From positions 1 to 51,293 of the forward strand of contig JAISEL010000061.1 in NCBI GenBank assembly GCA_031264185.1: a DNA stretch of 51,293 bases, given 5' to 3'. Positions within the stretch are counted from its first letter, which is position 1. Each line of letters opens with the position of its first letter. Shown in pieces: positions 26,615 to 35,287 of the stretch. Under the pieces are notes generated by a model. The model saw only the letters and a list, made by a program, of their open reading frames with translations, searched no databases and had not been told where the DNA came from. Both the position numbers and the translations under genes were made by a program. This DNA is from Deltaproteobacteria bacterium (GTDB lineage: Bacteria; Desulfobacterota; Desulfarculia; Adiutricales; Adiutricaceae).

Positions 26615-27378
26615 AAACGCAATAAGTACAACAAAATGTTATTTTCAATAAGCTTTTTACAATTTTTACAGGCTATAAAGAGGCCGACCGTTTGACGGCC
26701 GGAATATTATTCGTAAAGCGCATTTTAGGTCCATGGCCTATTATAAATAGAATTTATTGAAAAAAATATAATAAAATCAGCTATTTACCTTTTCAATTGG
26801 CTTTTTTGGCTATCCCAAGAAATTTTTCTCCCCGAAACTTGAGTGTCTTACATAAAAAAATATGTGGCATCCGTGACGGCGAGATTAAATATATATTTTA
26901 CTTTTCAATGACCTGTTTTCGGAGCGAAAGATCAAATTTACTTAACTTTCATAAGTTCCGAATTTGAGCTTGAGCAAAAAATCAAATTAAATATAATAAA
27001 ATCAAATACTTATCTTTTCAATTGGCTTTTTTGGCTGAGCTTTTAAAGTTCTTGTGTTTTTAGCTGGACCTGTGGTTGCGTATTATTGGGTAGATTTTAC
27101 ACATGGCCTATTTTGGCCGGTGGAATGATTTTTACAACAATGTAATGGCTGATCTAATAAAAATATAATAAATTCAATAACTTAACTATTCAATAAGCTT
27201 TTTGCCCTGACTATGGCAAAAATCAGCCAATAAGGAGGATGGTCTTTAAGGGTGTTTTTATAAGCCTATGATAAATTTAGAAAAAATACAGGTCAAAAGC
27301 TGAATTATAATGGCTGGTATCAGAAAAACGTAATAAATTTGAATACTTATCTATGAAATGAGCTTTTTGTTCTGTGGC
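26615..27378 (+). repeat. Array of degenerate AT-rich direct repeats downstream of mnmG
   Basis: A block of about 48 bp, consensus near AAATATAATAAAATCAAATACTTATC followed by TTTTCAATTGGCTTTTTTGGCT, recurs at about 26764, 26990, 27161 and 27328, with a weaker copy at about 26620. Distances are about 226, 171 and 167 bp. Partial copies may also sit at about 26888 and 26931. Intervening sequence is mostly unrelated, though CATGGCCTATT precedes two of the copies. The array is non-coding and lies beyond the end of mnmG. Confidence 0.6.
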
Positions 27379-27580
27379 CGATTTCTGGCCCACCAAAGTC
27401 AGGCCTGTTTCTGCAAAAATTGGCTCATAGATTAGGCAGGCCAAGATTAATTAGGCCGCAGGCTTTCAAAGTTAAATATGACTCACAAGGCTCCGGGCAG
27501 AAACTGTTCGCCAGCAGACCAAGCTATTAGAAAGTGACTTTTTAAATTTTAACTATTAATTTCGATATGTTATATGTGGA

Positions 27581-29440
27581 TCAGGCTACTTGCTGTTTAT
27601 GCATGTAAATAGCCAAAGCCGAAAGAGAGGCTGGAGTGACCCCTCTTAAGCGGGAGGCTTGACCTAAAGTCAGAGGCCTGGTTTGCTCCAGGATTTCTAC
27701 AGCCTCCCGGGACAGGCCAGGAATCAGACTAAAATTTAAATCAGCCGCCAGTTTCATATTTTCCTGGCCGGACAGTCTTTTTATTTCCTGAGCCTGACGG
27801 GCCAGATAACCTTCAAACTTTATTTCTGTCTCCAAAGTCAGCCAAGCGCTTTGCGGCAGGCGGGAAAGATCTTCTATTGACCTGGTCAGGTATTCCAATT
27901 TAACCGAGGGTCTTTTTAAAAAGTCGGCTGCCAAAAGTGAGCCTTCCACCAGCCGGTCTTTGGAATCAATCTGGCAGCAGGCGGTCAAAGACAGGACTTG
28001 GGTCTGGCTGAGACGGGTGGTACTTAATATTTGTTCACCCAAAGAAATAGCCGCCTGTTTTTCTTTCAAAAGTCTGATTCGTTCGGTGTCAAGTAAGCCC
28101 AGTTTTTCTGCCAAAGGTGACAGGCGCAAATCGGCGTTGTCTTCTCGGAGCATAAGGCGCCACTCGGCCCTGCTCGTAAACATGCGGTAAGGTTCGGCCA
28201 CACCTAAAACAGTCAGGTCATCCAGCATGACTCCAAGGAGGGCTTGATTGCGGCCTAAGAACATGGGGTCGGAACCGGAGGCCCTAAGAGCGGCTCCGGT
28301 TCCGGCCCAGATACCCTGAGAGGCGGCTTCTTCGTAGCCGCTCGTGCCGTTGATCTGACCGGCCATAAACAGGCCGCGAATAAGCAGCGACTCCAGGCTT
28401 GGGGCTAACTGGGTCGGATCGCTGAAGTCGTATTCGATGGCGTAACCAGGGCGGGCAATAACGGTTTTTTCCAGGCCGACAATACTGTTGATCAGAGCCT
28501 GTTGCACTTCCGGAGCCAAACCGGTAGGCAGGCCGCCCGGATAGATCAAATCCGGACCGTCGGGCTCCAAAAAGACCATATGCCGCGCCCGGTGCGGAAA
28601 ATTATGAATCTTATCTTCCAGGGAAGGACAGTACCGGGGGCCTGAACTGACGGGATTATCAGCATAGATGATGGAGGATTTCAGGTTGTCGGCCACGATT
28701 CGGTGGGTTTGCGGATTGGTCCAGGTCAGGTGGCAGCAGACTTTATTTTGCACCTCAGGGCTTAAAACTGAAAAAGGCCGGGCCTGAGGGTCGCCGGGCT
28801 GCTCTTCCAGGTCCCGAGTGTTAACCGTTTCGGCTAGAAGTCGGGGGGCAGTGCTGGTAGAAAGCCGGCCGACCCGGTGCCCCAGACTGAGCAGGGACTT
28901 TTTTAGATAGGTGGCCGGTTCTTCACCGATACGGCCGCCGGGCCGGGAATTCAGTCCGTGGTAGATGCGCCCGTTCCAGAACGTTCCCCCGGTTAACACC
29001 AAAGCCCCGGTTTTAAAGATTTGACCGTCAGACAGCTCCAAACCAATGACCCGGTCACGTTCGGTTAGGACATTTTTGGCCTCTCCGGCCAGAAGAAAAA
29101 GTCCAGGGACATGGGCTGCGTACTGCCTGGCCAGTTTATTATAGGTAGTCCTGTCCACCAGATTGCGGGTTGCTCTGGCCGCAGGTCCTTTCTTTTCGCC
29201 TAAGATGCGGCACTGGACAGCGGCTCGGTCGGCTCCCAGACCGGCGTAACCGCCGAGAGCGTCAACTTCCCGCAGGAGTCCGCCTTTAGCAGGCCCGCCA
29301 AAAGCCGGGTTGCAGGACAGGGCACCGACAGTTTCCAGCTTTTGGGTAACCAGAAGGGTTTTCTGGCCTAAACGGGCTGCAGCCAGAGCACTTTCCAGGC
29401 CAGCGTGACCTCCGCCGACCACTATGACATCATAAAGCAC
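27581..29440 (-). CDS. mnmG: tRNA uridine-5-carboxymethylaminomethyl enzyme MnmG (GidA)
   Basis: FAD-dependent partner of MnmE; together they build the (carboxymethyl)aminomethyl group on C5 of the wobble uridine of several tRNAs. The 619-aa product has the usual length. The N-terminal dinucleotide-binding motif is VVGGGHAGLESALAAARLG; the family signature follows (GGPAKGGLLREVDALGG, then GPAARATRNLVDR), as do the FAD-contact block FMAGQINGTSGYEEAASQG and the C-terminal helical domain ending LSALAIYMHKQ. The GTG start at 29438-29440 places the glycine loop at residue 9, as in homologues. It is the last gene of the pyk-to-mnmG unit, 21 bp after the secreted-protein gene. No mnmE, rsmG or parAB is next to it. 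Confidence 0.97.
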   Translation of the reverse strand: MLYDVIVVGGGHAGLESALAAARLGQKTLLVTQKLETVGALSCNPAFGGPAKGGLLREVDALGGYAGLGADRAAVQCRILGEKKGPAARATRNLVDRTTYNKLARQYAAHVPGLFLLAGEAKNVLTERDRVIGLELSDGQIFKTGALVLTGGTFWNGRIYHGLNSRPGGRIGEEPATYLKKSLLSLGHRVGRLSTSTAPRLLAETVNTRDLEEQPGDPQARPFSVLSPEVQNKVCCHLTWTNPQTHRIVADNLKSSIIYADNPVSSGPRYCPSLEDKIHNFPHRARHMVFLEPDGPDLIYPGGLPTGLAPEVQQALINSIVGLEKTVIARPGYAIEYDFSDPTQLAPSLESLLIRGLFMAGQINGTSGYEEAASQGIWAGTGAALRASGSDPMFLGRNQALLGVMLDDLTVLGVAEPYRMFTSRAEWRLMLREDNADLRLSPLAEKLGLLDTERIRLLKEKQAAISLGEQILSTTRLSQTQVLSLTACCQIDSKDRLVEGSLLAADFLKRPSVKLEYLTRSIEDLSRLPQSAWLTLETEIKFEGYLARQAQEIKRLSGQENMKLAADLNFSLIPGLSREAVEILEQTRPLTLGQASRLRGVTPASLSALAIYMHKQQVA

Positions 29441-29461
29441 TTTTATGTCCGAAAGATTTAA

Positions 29462-29998
29462 TTAAGGCGGATAAACCCCCGGATAATATGGGCCCGGATA
29501 GCGGTTATCCTTTTGTCCTTTGTAAGGCTGTCTTTTTCTGGGTGGCACCGGATTGGGCCGTAATGGCACAGGACCGCCTTTCGGACGGCGCATCTTCAAA
29601 GTCGTCAGGTAGCCGTCGCCATAGTATATCTGCCCTCGCCAGTTGTTGTCTACCCCCACCGGCACATTGGTGATCCCGTAGTCATGGACTTTCTGCCAGT
29701 AGATGGCCGCCTGACGGACAGCTCGGCTAGCCTCGGGGGTCAGACCCCTGACCGCCATAAAGCCTAAATATATAACCCTGGCTGTATCCTGATTTCTTAA
29801 ATGCAGGCGGTAAAGATCATAACCGGTGTTCCAGATTGTAGCGTAGGAAGGATCGCGTAACAGGCGGGATTCCAGTTCATTTTTGACCTGGTCGACCGTT
29901 AAAGGCCGACCTGAGGGATCGGGCTGGGCCGACGCTAAAGTAGTCCCCAAAAAGAGCGAACCCAAGGCGGCCAGAACCAATAAGGTCTTTTTGAGCAT
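29462..29998 (-). CDS. Secreted hypothetical protein
   Basis: 178 aa. A clear signal peptide (KKTLLVLAALGSLFLGTTLASA, cleavage after ASA) is followed by a mostly helical region with LTVDQVKNELESRLLRDPSY and YDLYRLHLRNQDTARVIYLG, and a C-terminal tail rich in Pro, Arg, Lys, Gly and Tyr (RPNPVPPRKRQPY, YPGPYYPGVYPP). Probably periplasmic or surface-exposed; the tail may bind polymers. I recognise no family. The ATG starts one base after the stop of the acidic protein gene, so the two are translationally coupled. Confidence 0.8.
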   Translation of the reverse strand: MLKKTLLVLAALGSLFLGTTLASAQPDPSGRPLTVDQVKNELESRLLRDPSYATIWNTGYDLYRLHLRNQDTARVIYLGFMAVRGLTPEASRAVRQAAIYWQKVHDYGITNVPVGVDNNWRGQIYYGDGYLTTLKMRRPKGGPVPLRPNPVPPRKRQPYKGQKDNRYPGPYYPGVYPP

Positions 29999-29999
29999 T

Positions 30000-31121
30000 T
30001 CAGTACGCAGCTTTTCTGGGCACCGGAGTCATAGGTTTGGCCGGCAAAACTCCGGGTTTACTGTCCATATCCAGAAGATCTATGTCCATATCCTCTTCCT
30101 CGGGTAATACCGTGGACTGGCCCTGATCTTCAAAAAAACTATCTTCGGTGTCTTCTAAGTAATTGACTATCACCGCAGTTGAGGCGTCGGGGGGCATATT
30201 TTCCGGTTTGGGGGCCGGTTTCAAAAATACTCTCTGGCTGTTGGGCTGATCGAAATTAGTATCCTCTACCGGCATAGGTTCGGGGCCATCCAAAGAAATA
30301 TCAGCGTCTTTGGGGATTTCATAGTCCGAAGACAGTTCGCTTTCCAGGGTTTGGGGTGGTTCGTCGTCTAATGAGTAATTGAGATCTCCGGACGGAGCCA
30401 AATCGGCCGACAACTCATCATCTAATTCTCCGTAGTTTTCGTTATTATTGTCGGCATCCTTGGAAGAACTCTCCTGGTTCGGCGCTGAGTCTTCGGAGTT
30501 TAAGTCTGGCAAGAGCTGAAATAAATTGGGCTGAAGACCGGCCGTGTCGGCATTCGGGTCGTCGGTCGGGGTCGGGGGCTCAGGATCGGCCAGTTGAGCT
30601 AGGGATTTTTTTACTTCCAAAGGAGCCGGACAGCCGTCCCGATCCCGGTAAATCTCGTCATTTGGCTCTGACGGAGGCATTTCCGGATCCGGTTGGGGGG
30701 CAGGTTCTGAGAAAAGTTCGCCTTCGGCCATTGTTTCAACTTTAGTAGCCTCGGATAAAGAATCTAAAGCCCGGTCGTCAATTTCCAAGTCACCGGTGTC
30801 AACCATCAGAGCCGATTCACCGACAGAACTTTCAGAGGTTGGAGGCAGGGATTCGGTTTTTTTATCCGGCTCACAGGACGGTCCACCGGGACCATTGGGA
30901 TCGGTCGGTTCCGGAGATGATACGCCAGAAGTTTCGGCAGCCGGCCCGACCCGAACCTGGACCCGGCGGCCCCGTGGCGTAACCCGGACTTCCAGCGCCT
31001 CACCCTCGTTGGTGATATTGATATCCAGAAAACTGTCCGGCGGCATGACTCTGACATAAACGGTACTGTCGGAAGTCGGGACGTTTACGGACACCTGAGC
31101 GGGATTATTCTTATCAATCAT
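30000..31121 (-). CDS. Acidic hypothetical protein with a beta-rich head
   Basis: 373 aa. Residues 1-65 form a compact, beta-like head (STVYVRVMPPDSFLDINITN, then LEVRVTPRGRRVQVRVG). The rest is a long, very acidic, Pro/Ser-rich, probably disordered region (many ED, DSE and DLDMD clusters), ending in KPMTPVPRKAAY. No family is recognised. The ATG follows AGGAAGGG and overlaps the stop of the preceding small ORF by ATGATTGA. Tight coupling on both sides argues for a genuine gene working with its neighbours. Cytoplasmic, as no signal peptide is seen. Confidence 0.75.
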   Translation of the reverse strand: MIDKNNPAQVSVNVPTSDSTVYVRVMPPDSFLDINITNEGEALEVRVTPRGRRVQVRVGPAAETSGVSSPEPTDPNGPGGPSCEPDKKTESLPPTSESSVGESALMVDTGDLEIDDRALDSLSEATKVETMAEGELFSEPAPQPDPEMPPSEPNDEIYRDRDGCPAPLEVKKSLAQLADPEPPTPTDDPNADTAGLQPNLFQLLPDLNSEDSAPNQESSSKDADNNNENYGELDDELSADLAPSGDLNYSLDDEPPQTLESELSSDYEIPKDADISLDGPEPMPVEDTNFDQPNSQRVFLKPAPKPENMPPDASTAVIVNYLEDTEDSFFEDQGQSTVLPEEEDMDIDLLDMDSKPGVLPAKPMTPVPRKAAY

Positions 31122-31350
31122 GGGCCGACCCTTCCTCTGTCATCATTAAAGTCTGGCCAGACCTAATGACATTCTTCTTAAATCCCTTATCGACCCTTAG
31201 CTCTTGGGCCTTAAGTCGGCTTTTGGCCGGAGTATTAACAATCAGACCATATCTGGCGGTATAGATTTTAATATCCCTCAAAATACACAAGATTCGGTGG
31301 GTTGAAATTATTTTAAAAAATTTAGATCCCTCGTCAGCAAACTTCACCAA
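31114..31350 (-). CDS. Small ORF bridging pyk and the acidic protein gene
   Basis: Up to 78 aa, start uncertain (TTG 31350 overlaps the end of pyk; later TTG codons near 31290 are possible). The second half reads like a genuine protein: IYTARYGLIVNTPAKSRLKA then QELRVDKGFKKNVIRSGQTL. No domain is recognised. Its stop overlaps the ATG of the next gene, and it fills exactly the 212-bp space left between two coupled genes, which is the main reason for calling it. Confidence 0.45.
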   Translation of the reverse strand: MVKFADEGSKFFKIISTHRILCILRDIKIYTARYGLIVNTPAKSRLKAQELRVDKGFKKNVIRSGQTLMMTEEGSAHD

Positions 31351-32767
31351 TATCCAATAGCTTAATTAAATTGGTAGTGCCGCTGACCTGGAGAGGCAGG
31401 CCGCAGGTTAAAAAGACCACATCGCCTTTTTTGGCCAGTTCATTGCGGACCAGAAACTCGCTGGCCAGTTGCTCCAAGAGCATAATTGAATCGCAGGCCG
31501 GAACCAAAGCCGGAATTACTCCCCAGGACAGGGTTAACTGGCGGTAAGTGGTCTGACTGGAGGTCATGCCGATCACCGGGACGGGTTGGCGGAAATGGGA
31601 GACTAAGCGGGCCGTGGAACCGCCCTGAGTGATAGCTACCACGGCTTTAGCTTTTTGGTCAATGGCTAAGATAGAGACAGCTTTAGTGATGCTGGCTCCC
31701 ATCTTCTCCAGATTCAAGTCGGTTTTTTCTTCCATAAAACGGTCGGAATCTATATGGGGTTCGGCTTTTAAAGCCACCCGGTGAAGCATGTTGACCGATT
31801 CCACCGGATACTGACCGGCTGCTGTCTCGTCTGACAGCATGACTGCGTCGGTGCCGTCTAAAATAGCGTTGGCCACGTCGGTCACTTCTGCTCTCGTCGG
31901 GCGGGGACTGTTGACCATTGAGGCCAGCATCTGGGTGGCCGTGATGACCAGTTTGCCCCTTTTTCTGGCTGTTTCAATTAATTCTTTTTGGATTAAAGGC
32001 ACTTCTTCCAGAGCCATTTCCACCCCCAGATCGCCTCGGGCCACCATTAGTCCGTCCGCCACGTCCAGGATATGCTGGAGCCTGTCCAAAGCCTGGGGTT
32101 TTTCAATCTTGGCGATTAATAGCGGCGGGGAACTGGAACGATTAATCATCTCTCGCAAAGGTTTCAGATCGTTTTCGTGCCGGACAAAGCTCATGGCCAC
32201 AAAATCCACTCCGGCTTCCAGACCGCAGACAAGATCAGCTTTGTCTTTATCGGTAAAAGCTTTTATCTGGAGATTGCTTTCCGGCAGGTTGACCCCTTTA
32301 TGGGCGCTGATCTGGCCGCCGGTCAAAACCTCGGCAATTAAACTGTCTGACGTGCGGTCGACAATTTTCAGTTCCAGCCGGCCGTCGGCCAGTAAGATGC
32401 GGCTGCCTGTTTCCACATCATCTAACAGATAATCATAGTTAACGGTCAAAGAGTCAGGCTCGCAGTCGCCGGAGCCCTGAATCAATCTGACCGTCTGACC
32501 GGTTTCCAGTCGGCGTTCGGAAATAGCCCCCAGACGGATTTTCGGGCCGCTTAAATCCTGAAGAATGCCTACTTCCCGGCCCTGTTCCTTGGCCAGTCTT
32601 CTTAAGGCGGCAATATTGGCTTTATGGGAGGCATGGTCACCGTGGGAAAAATTCAATCTGGCCACATTGAGACCGGCTTCGATCATCCTGGCCAAAATTT
32701 CCGGACTTGAGGAGGCTGGGCCGATAGTGGCCACGATTTTTGTCTTACGTTGTAAGTGATCCAGCAT
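31334..32767 (-). CDS. pyk: Pyruvate kinase
   Basis: Last step of glycolysis: phosphoenolpyruvate plus ADP to pyruvate plus ATP. The 477-aa length is typical of bacterial type. Visible signatures: TKIVATIGPASSSPEILARM at the N-terminus, LNFSHGDHASH, the B-domain (about 70-165), LLIAKIEKPQAL with the catalytic Lys and metal-binding Glu, MVARGDLGVEM, and ITATQMLASMVNSPRPTRAE. The C-terminal allosteric domain ends ISGTTNLIKLL-type (VSGTTNLIKLLDIGEVC). GGAGG lies six bases before ATG 32767. It is the first gene of a packed unit of five, an unusual partner set for pyk. Confidence 0.97.
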   Translation of the reverse strand: MLDHLQRKTKIVATIGPASSSPEILARMIEAGLNVARLNFSHGDHASHKANIAALRRLAKEQGREVGILQDLSGPKIRLGAISERRLETGQTVRLIQGSGDCEPDSLTVNYDYLLDDVETGSRILLADGRLELKIVDRTSDSLIAEVLTGGQISAHKGVNLPESNLQIKAFTDKDKADLVCGLEAGVDFVAMSFVRHENDLKPLREMINRSSSPPLLIAKIEKPQALDRLQHILDVADGLMVARGDLGVEMALEEVPLIQKELIETARKRGKLVITATQMLASMVNSPRPTRAEVTDVANAILDGTDAVMLSDETAAGQYPVESVNMLHRVALKAEPHIDSDRFMEEKTDLNLEKMGASITKAVSILAIDQKAKAVVAITQGGSTARLVSHFRQPVPVIGMTSSQTTYRQLTLSWGVIPALVPACDSIMLLEQLASEFLVRNELAKKGDVVFLTCGLPLQVSGTTNLIKLLDIGEVC

Positions 32768-33380
32768 AAAATCCTCCGGCTGATTGTTGCCTTAAAAAGA
32801 GATTTAAATATTAAACAAAAAACGGACTTAAGGTCCTCAAGACAGGCGAATAGGAGCAAAAAAAAGGCCAAGAAATCAGGAGTTTAGCTTTGGCCCTCAG
32901 AATGGGCACAGGGCACTACCTCTATTTAAAGTACAACATTTCAAAGTTTGAAGTCAAACACAGTTAGCTAAACCAATAGAAGGCCGAATGAGCAGGGTCA
33001 TTTTTTTCTAAGCTGAGCACAGGGAGCCTTAAAAAATCAACAAAATCCCCGGAAACTTTTACCCACCCTTGGACCGATATATTTCTGACAGAGAAACCGG
33101 CAATTCAATTTTTGCTGATGGGAGGAGACTCAAGGTATTTATCGCCTACACATATGAGGTCATTGTGATTGGTTACTGAAGATTTAGGGTCGGGAGGAAA
33201 CAGACGGAAAATTTTAGGCTGGCTAAACGAAAGGCAAAGGGACAGCAATATTGCAATTAAATGCTATAAAAATAGTATTAAATAATATTTAATGGTTATG
33301 TATTATATATTTCTACTAACATCGCCTCAAGTAGTTTGATTCGAGCGGCTGTAAAACTGAAGCATTGAAATTTAGCCGCT
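32768..33380. other. Gene-free gap upstream of pyk
   Basis: No gene is seen. The promoter of the pyk unit must lie here, but no clear -35/-10 pair stands out to me. Confidence 0.4.
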
Positions 33381-33965
33381 TCACCCAATTTTTAATCCTA
33401 CAAAATCGGTGGTGAGAGATAGATAAGTATGAAGTCTGTTTTTGTGAGGCCGCTTTAGCCTGAACACGACTTTATTAACAGAATCAATTGTTTTATCAAC
33501 AATCTTCAGTAACGATTTTGATTCAGAGCTTGTGACTATTTCCAAGCATAAATCTTCTAGCGAGCCGGAACAATCATCTGTAAAAGAAGGAAATAGGGTG
33601 AATCCTATGTGGACATTATGATTCTTATCTGATGGCTTCATGATTTGACAGCACAAATCAGGAACTGCAAAGTTGCAATTTTTTAAAGTGTTTTGCACTG
33701 ATTGGATGGCCTTCTTTGAATTTGGCTCAGAATCTCTCACAATAGTAAGAGTTTTTAAATGATTGAAGTCGGGTAATAAAGGGAGAATTTTAATAAACTT
33801 TGACAGTTCAGTATTGCCGCCAAAATCTTCCACCTGGAAATTATTGTACATACAATCTATTTTTTTGAGATGTTCAAGATAATAGATTAAAAAATATTTA
33901 GCATCAACACCTTCACAAGCAATTAAATTAGGCGCAGTCAATTTTAGTAATTTATCATCAATCAT
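33381..33965 (-). CDS. TOPRIM-like DUF3226 protein, partner of an ATPase
   Basis: 194 aa, with the family pattern of DUF3226: LIACEGVDAKYFL (first acidic residue), FQVEDFGGNTELSKFIKILP, LTIVRDSEPNSKKA (the DxE pair of a TOPRIM-like fold), GSLEDLCLEIV, and a C-terminal helical part with HKNRLHTYLS. TOPRIM-type domains bind Mg and act on nucleic acid phosphodiesters in OLD-like nucleases. Such genes are often found behind an AAA ATPase and the pairs resemble OLD/PARIS-type anti-phage modules. Here the ATPase gene upstream is wrecked, so the product is probably an orphan. The frame appears intact; AT-rich codon use differs from the GC-richer core genes, which suggests transfer. Confidence 0.65.
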   Translation of the reverse strand: MIDDKLLKLTAPNLIACEGVDAKYFLIYYLEHLKKIDCMYNNFQVEDFGGNTELSKFIKILPLLPDFNHLKTLTIVRDSEPNSKKAIQSVQNTLKNCNFAVPDLCCQIMKPSDKNHNVHIGFTLFPSFTDDCSGSLEDLCLEIVTSSESKSLLKIVDKTIDSVNKVVFRLKRPHKNRLHTYLSLTTDFVGLKIG

Positions 33966-34017
33966 TTTATCTAATTTACCGATTATTAATAATATATTCT
34001 AAAGAGTCATTTTAGAA

Positions 34018-35048
34018 AATTTTTGAGTATATAATTCATTTAAAATTGTTAAGTGTAATAAAATAGAAGTTTTTAGAATTATTAACATTTGAATATAATG
34101 TTTTTGTTCCTTTAATGCATTCATAACTGTGAGTTGTGGCAAACACTTGACAATCAGTTTCAAGCGATAGTTTGCCGATAATTTCCCATAATTTAGGGAA
34201 AAAAGAATAATGAAAACCAGTCTCAATCTCCTCATCGATTAGAATTATTGAGCCTGGATTAGCTAATATAATTAACACAATTTGTATTAATCTATTGATA
34301 CCATCCACAAGCATATATTGACTGGCAGCTTTTGCGACAACCCTATGTCAGCATAAATCCCGCTAAGGCCTCCAATAAGAATTACAGACAAATTTTTAAG
34401 GCGAGGTTCCAGAAGACGAATGATATCTGTACACTTGTCTACGCTATCCGCCATATCAACTATACTAAATAATTCAGATAGATATTGGGTGGCTATAGAA
34501 TTTTTTGAGTATAAAAAAATATATTTGGAATTTTTAGATTAAAATTACCAGTATGAATAATTATAACACCATTTAGATCGATCAAAAGAAAATGTGAAAT
34601 ATAATTTTTGTTTGATTCGAGTATTTAATTTTGAAAGGGTAATTATTAGCTATATATTTTGTTATTTCAGACTGATTAGGATGAGTCGGTAATTTTGTTA
34701 ATGTAGAAAGAGAAAATGTTAAGTCATTAGAGAGAGTAAGATTTTGCATTTTTTGTACCTTTATTATTGATATTTCATATAAATATATTTATATTCATAT
34801 TAATATTTAAAACAGCAAATAATAGCTTCCAAATCATAGTTTAATTGACATTTAAAAAAGATATTCAACTAAAATTATTAATTTTTATTAATATATCACT
34901 GTAATTGATTCCTATAAAATAAATATACTTTTAAAGATAGTAGATTTTCCAATATTATTCTTTCTTGTTATTAGTATAATTGATTTTTTCTCTTAATAGT
35001 GAAATCATTAAAGCAACGAAAATTTTTTAAACTTAATTCATTAATCAT
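34018..35048 (-). pseudogene. Broken AAA-family ATPase upstream of the DUF3226 gene
   Basis: Pieces of one ATPase are found in different frames. MINELSLKNFRCFNDF starts at 35048; a shifted frame gives KNNIGKSTIFKSI (Walker A, about 34937-34960). A middle region at 34547-34748 reads MQNLTLSNDLTFSLS onwards. Then LGGLSGIYAD-type sequence near 34350-34420, and after another shift LVDGINRLIQIVLIILAN, IILIDEEIETGFHYS (Walker B) and VFATTHSYECI (H-loop). The end of the gene is also shifted. At least three frameshifts and several stops make it non-functional. AAA_15/AAA_21-type ATPases of this design pair with DUF3226. Confidence 0.7.
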
Positions 35049-35287
35049 AATATTAAACCATTAAAATTTTTTGATTTTAGTCTATTAATGATAAAATTTT
35101 TCTAAATTTGCATAATTTTAATTTATTATAATTTTAGCATAATACGGGAGGAGAGTTAAGAAAGACATCTTCTTCATCCTCAGTCGCCTTCCCTCCTTCA
35201 GGATAACTTGAAAAGTCAGGCGAAATAATGGTAAAATACTGCGCATAAGCGGAAAGACTGTTTTTTTTATGTACTTTCACTTTTTAA

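Noticed and set aside
26615-27378. CRISPR array
   Set aside because: Repeat copies are too diverged and spacers too long (about 120-180 bp) and unequal; no cas genes nearby.
26083-27580. Replication origin near mnmG
   Set aside because: No DnaA-box clusters (TTATCCACA) and no dnaA, parAB, rnpA or yidC in the window.
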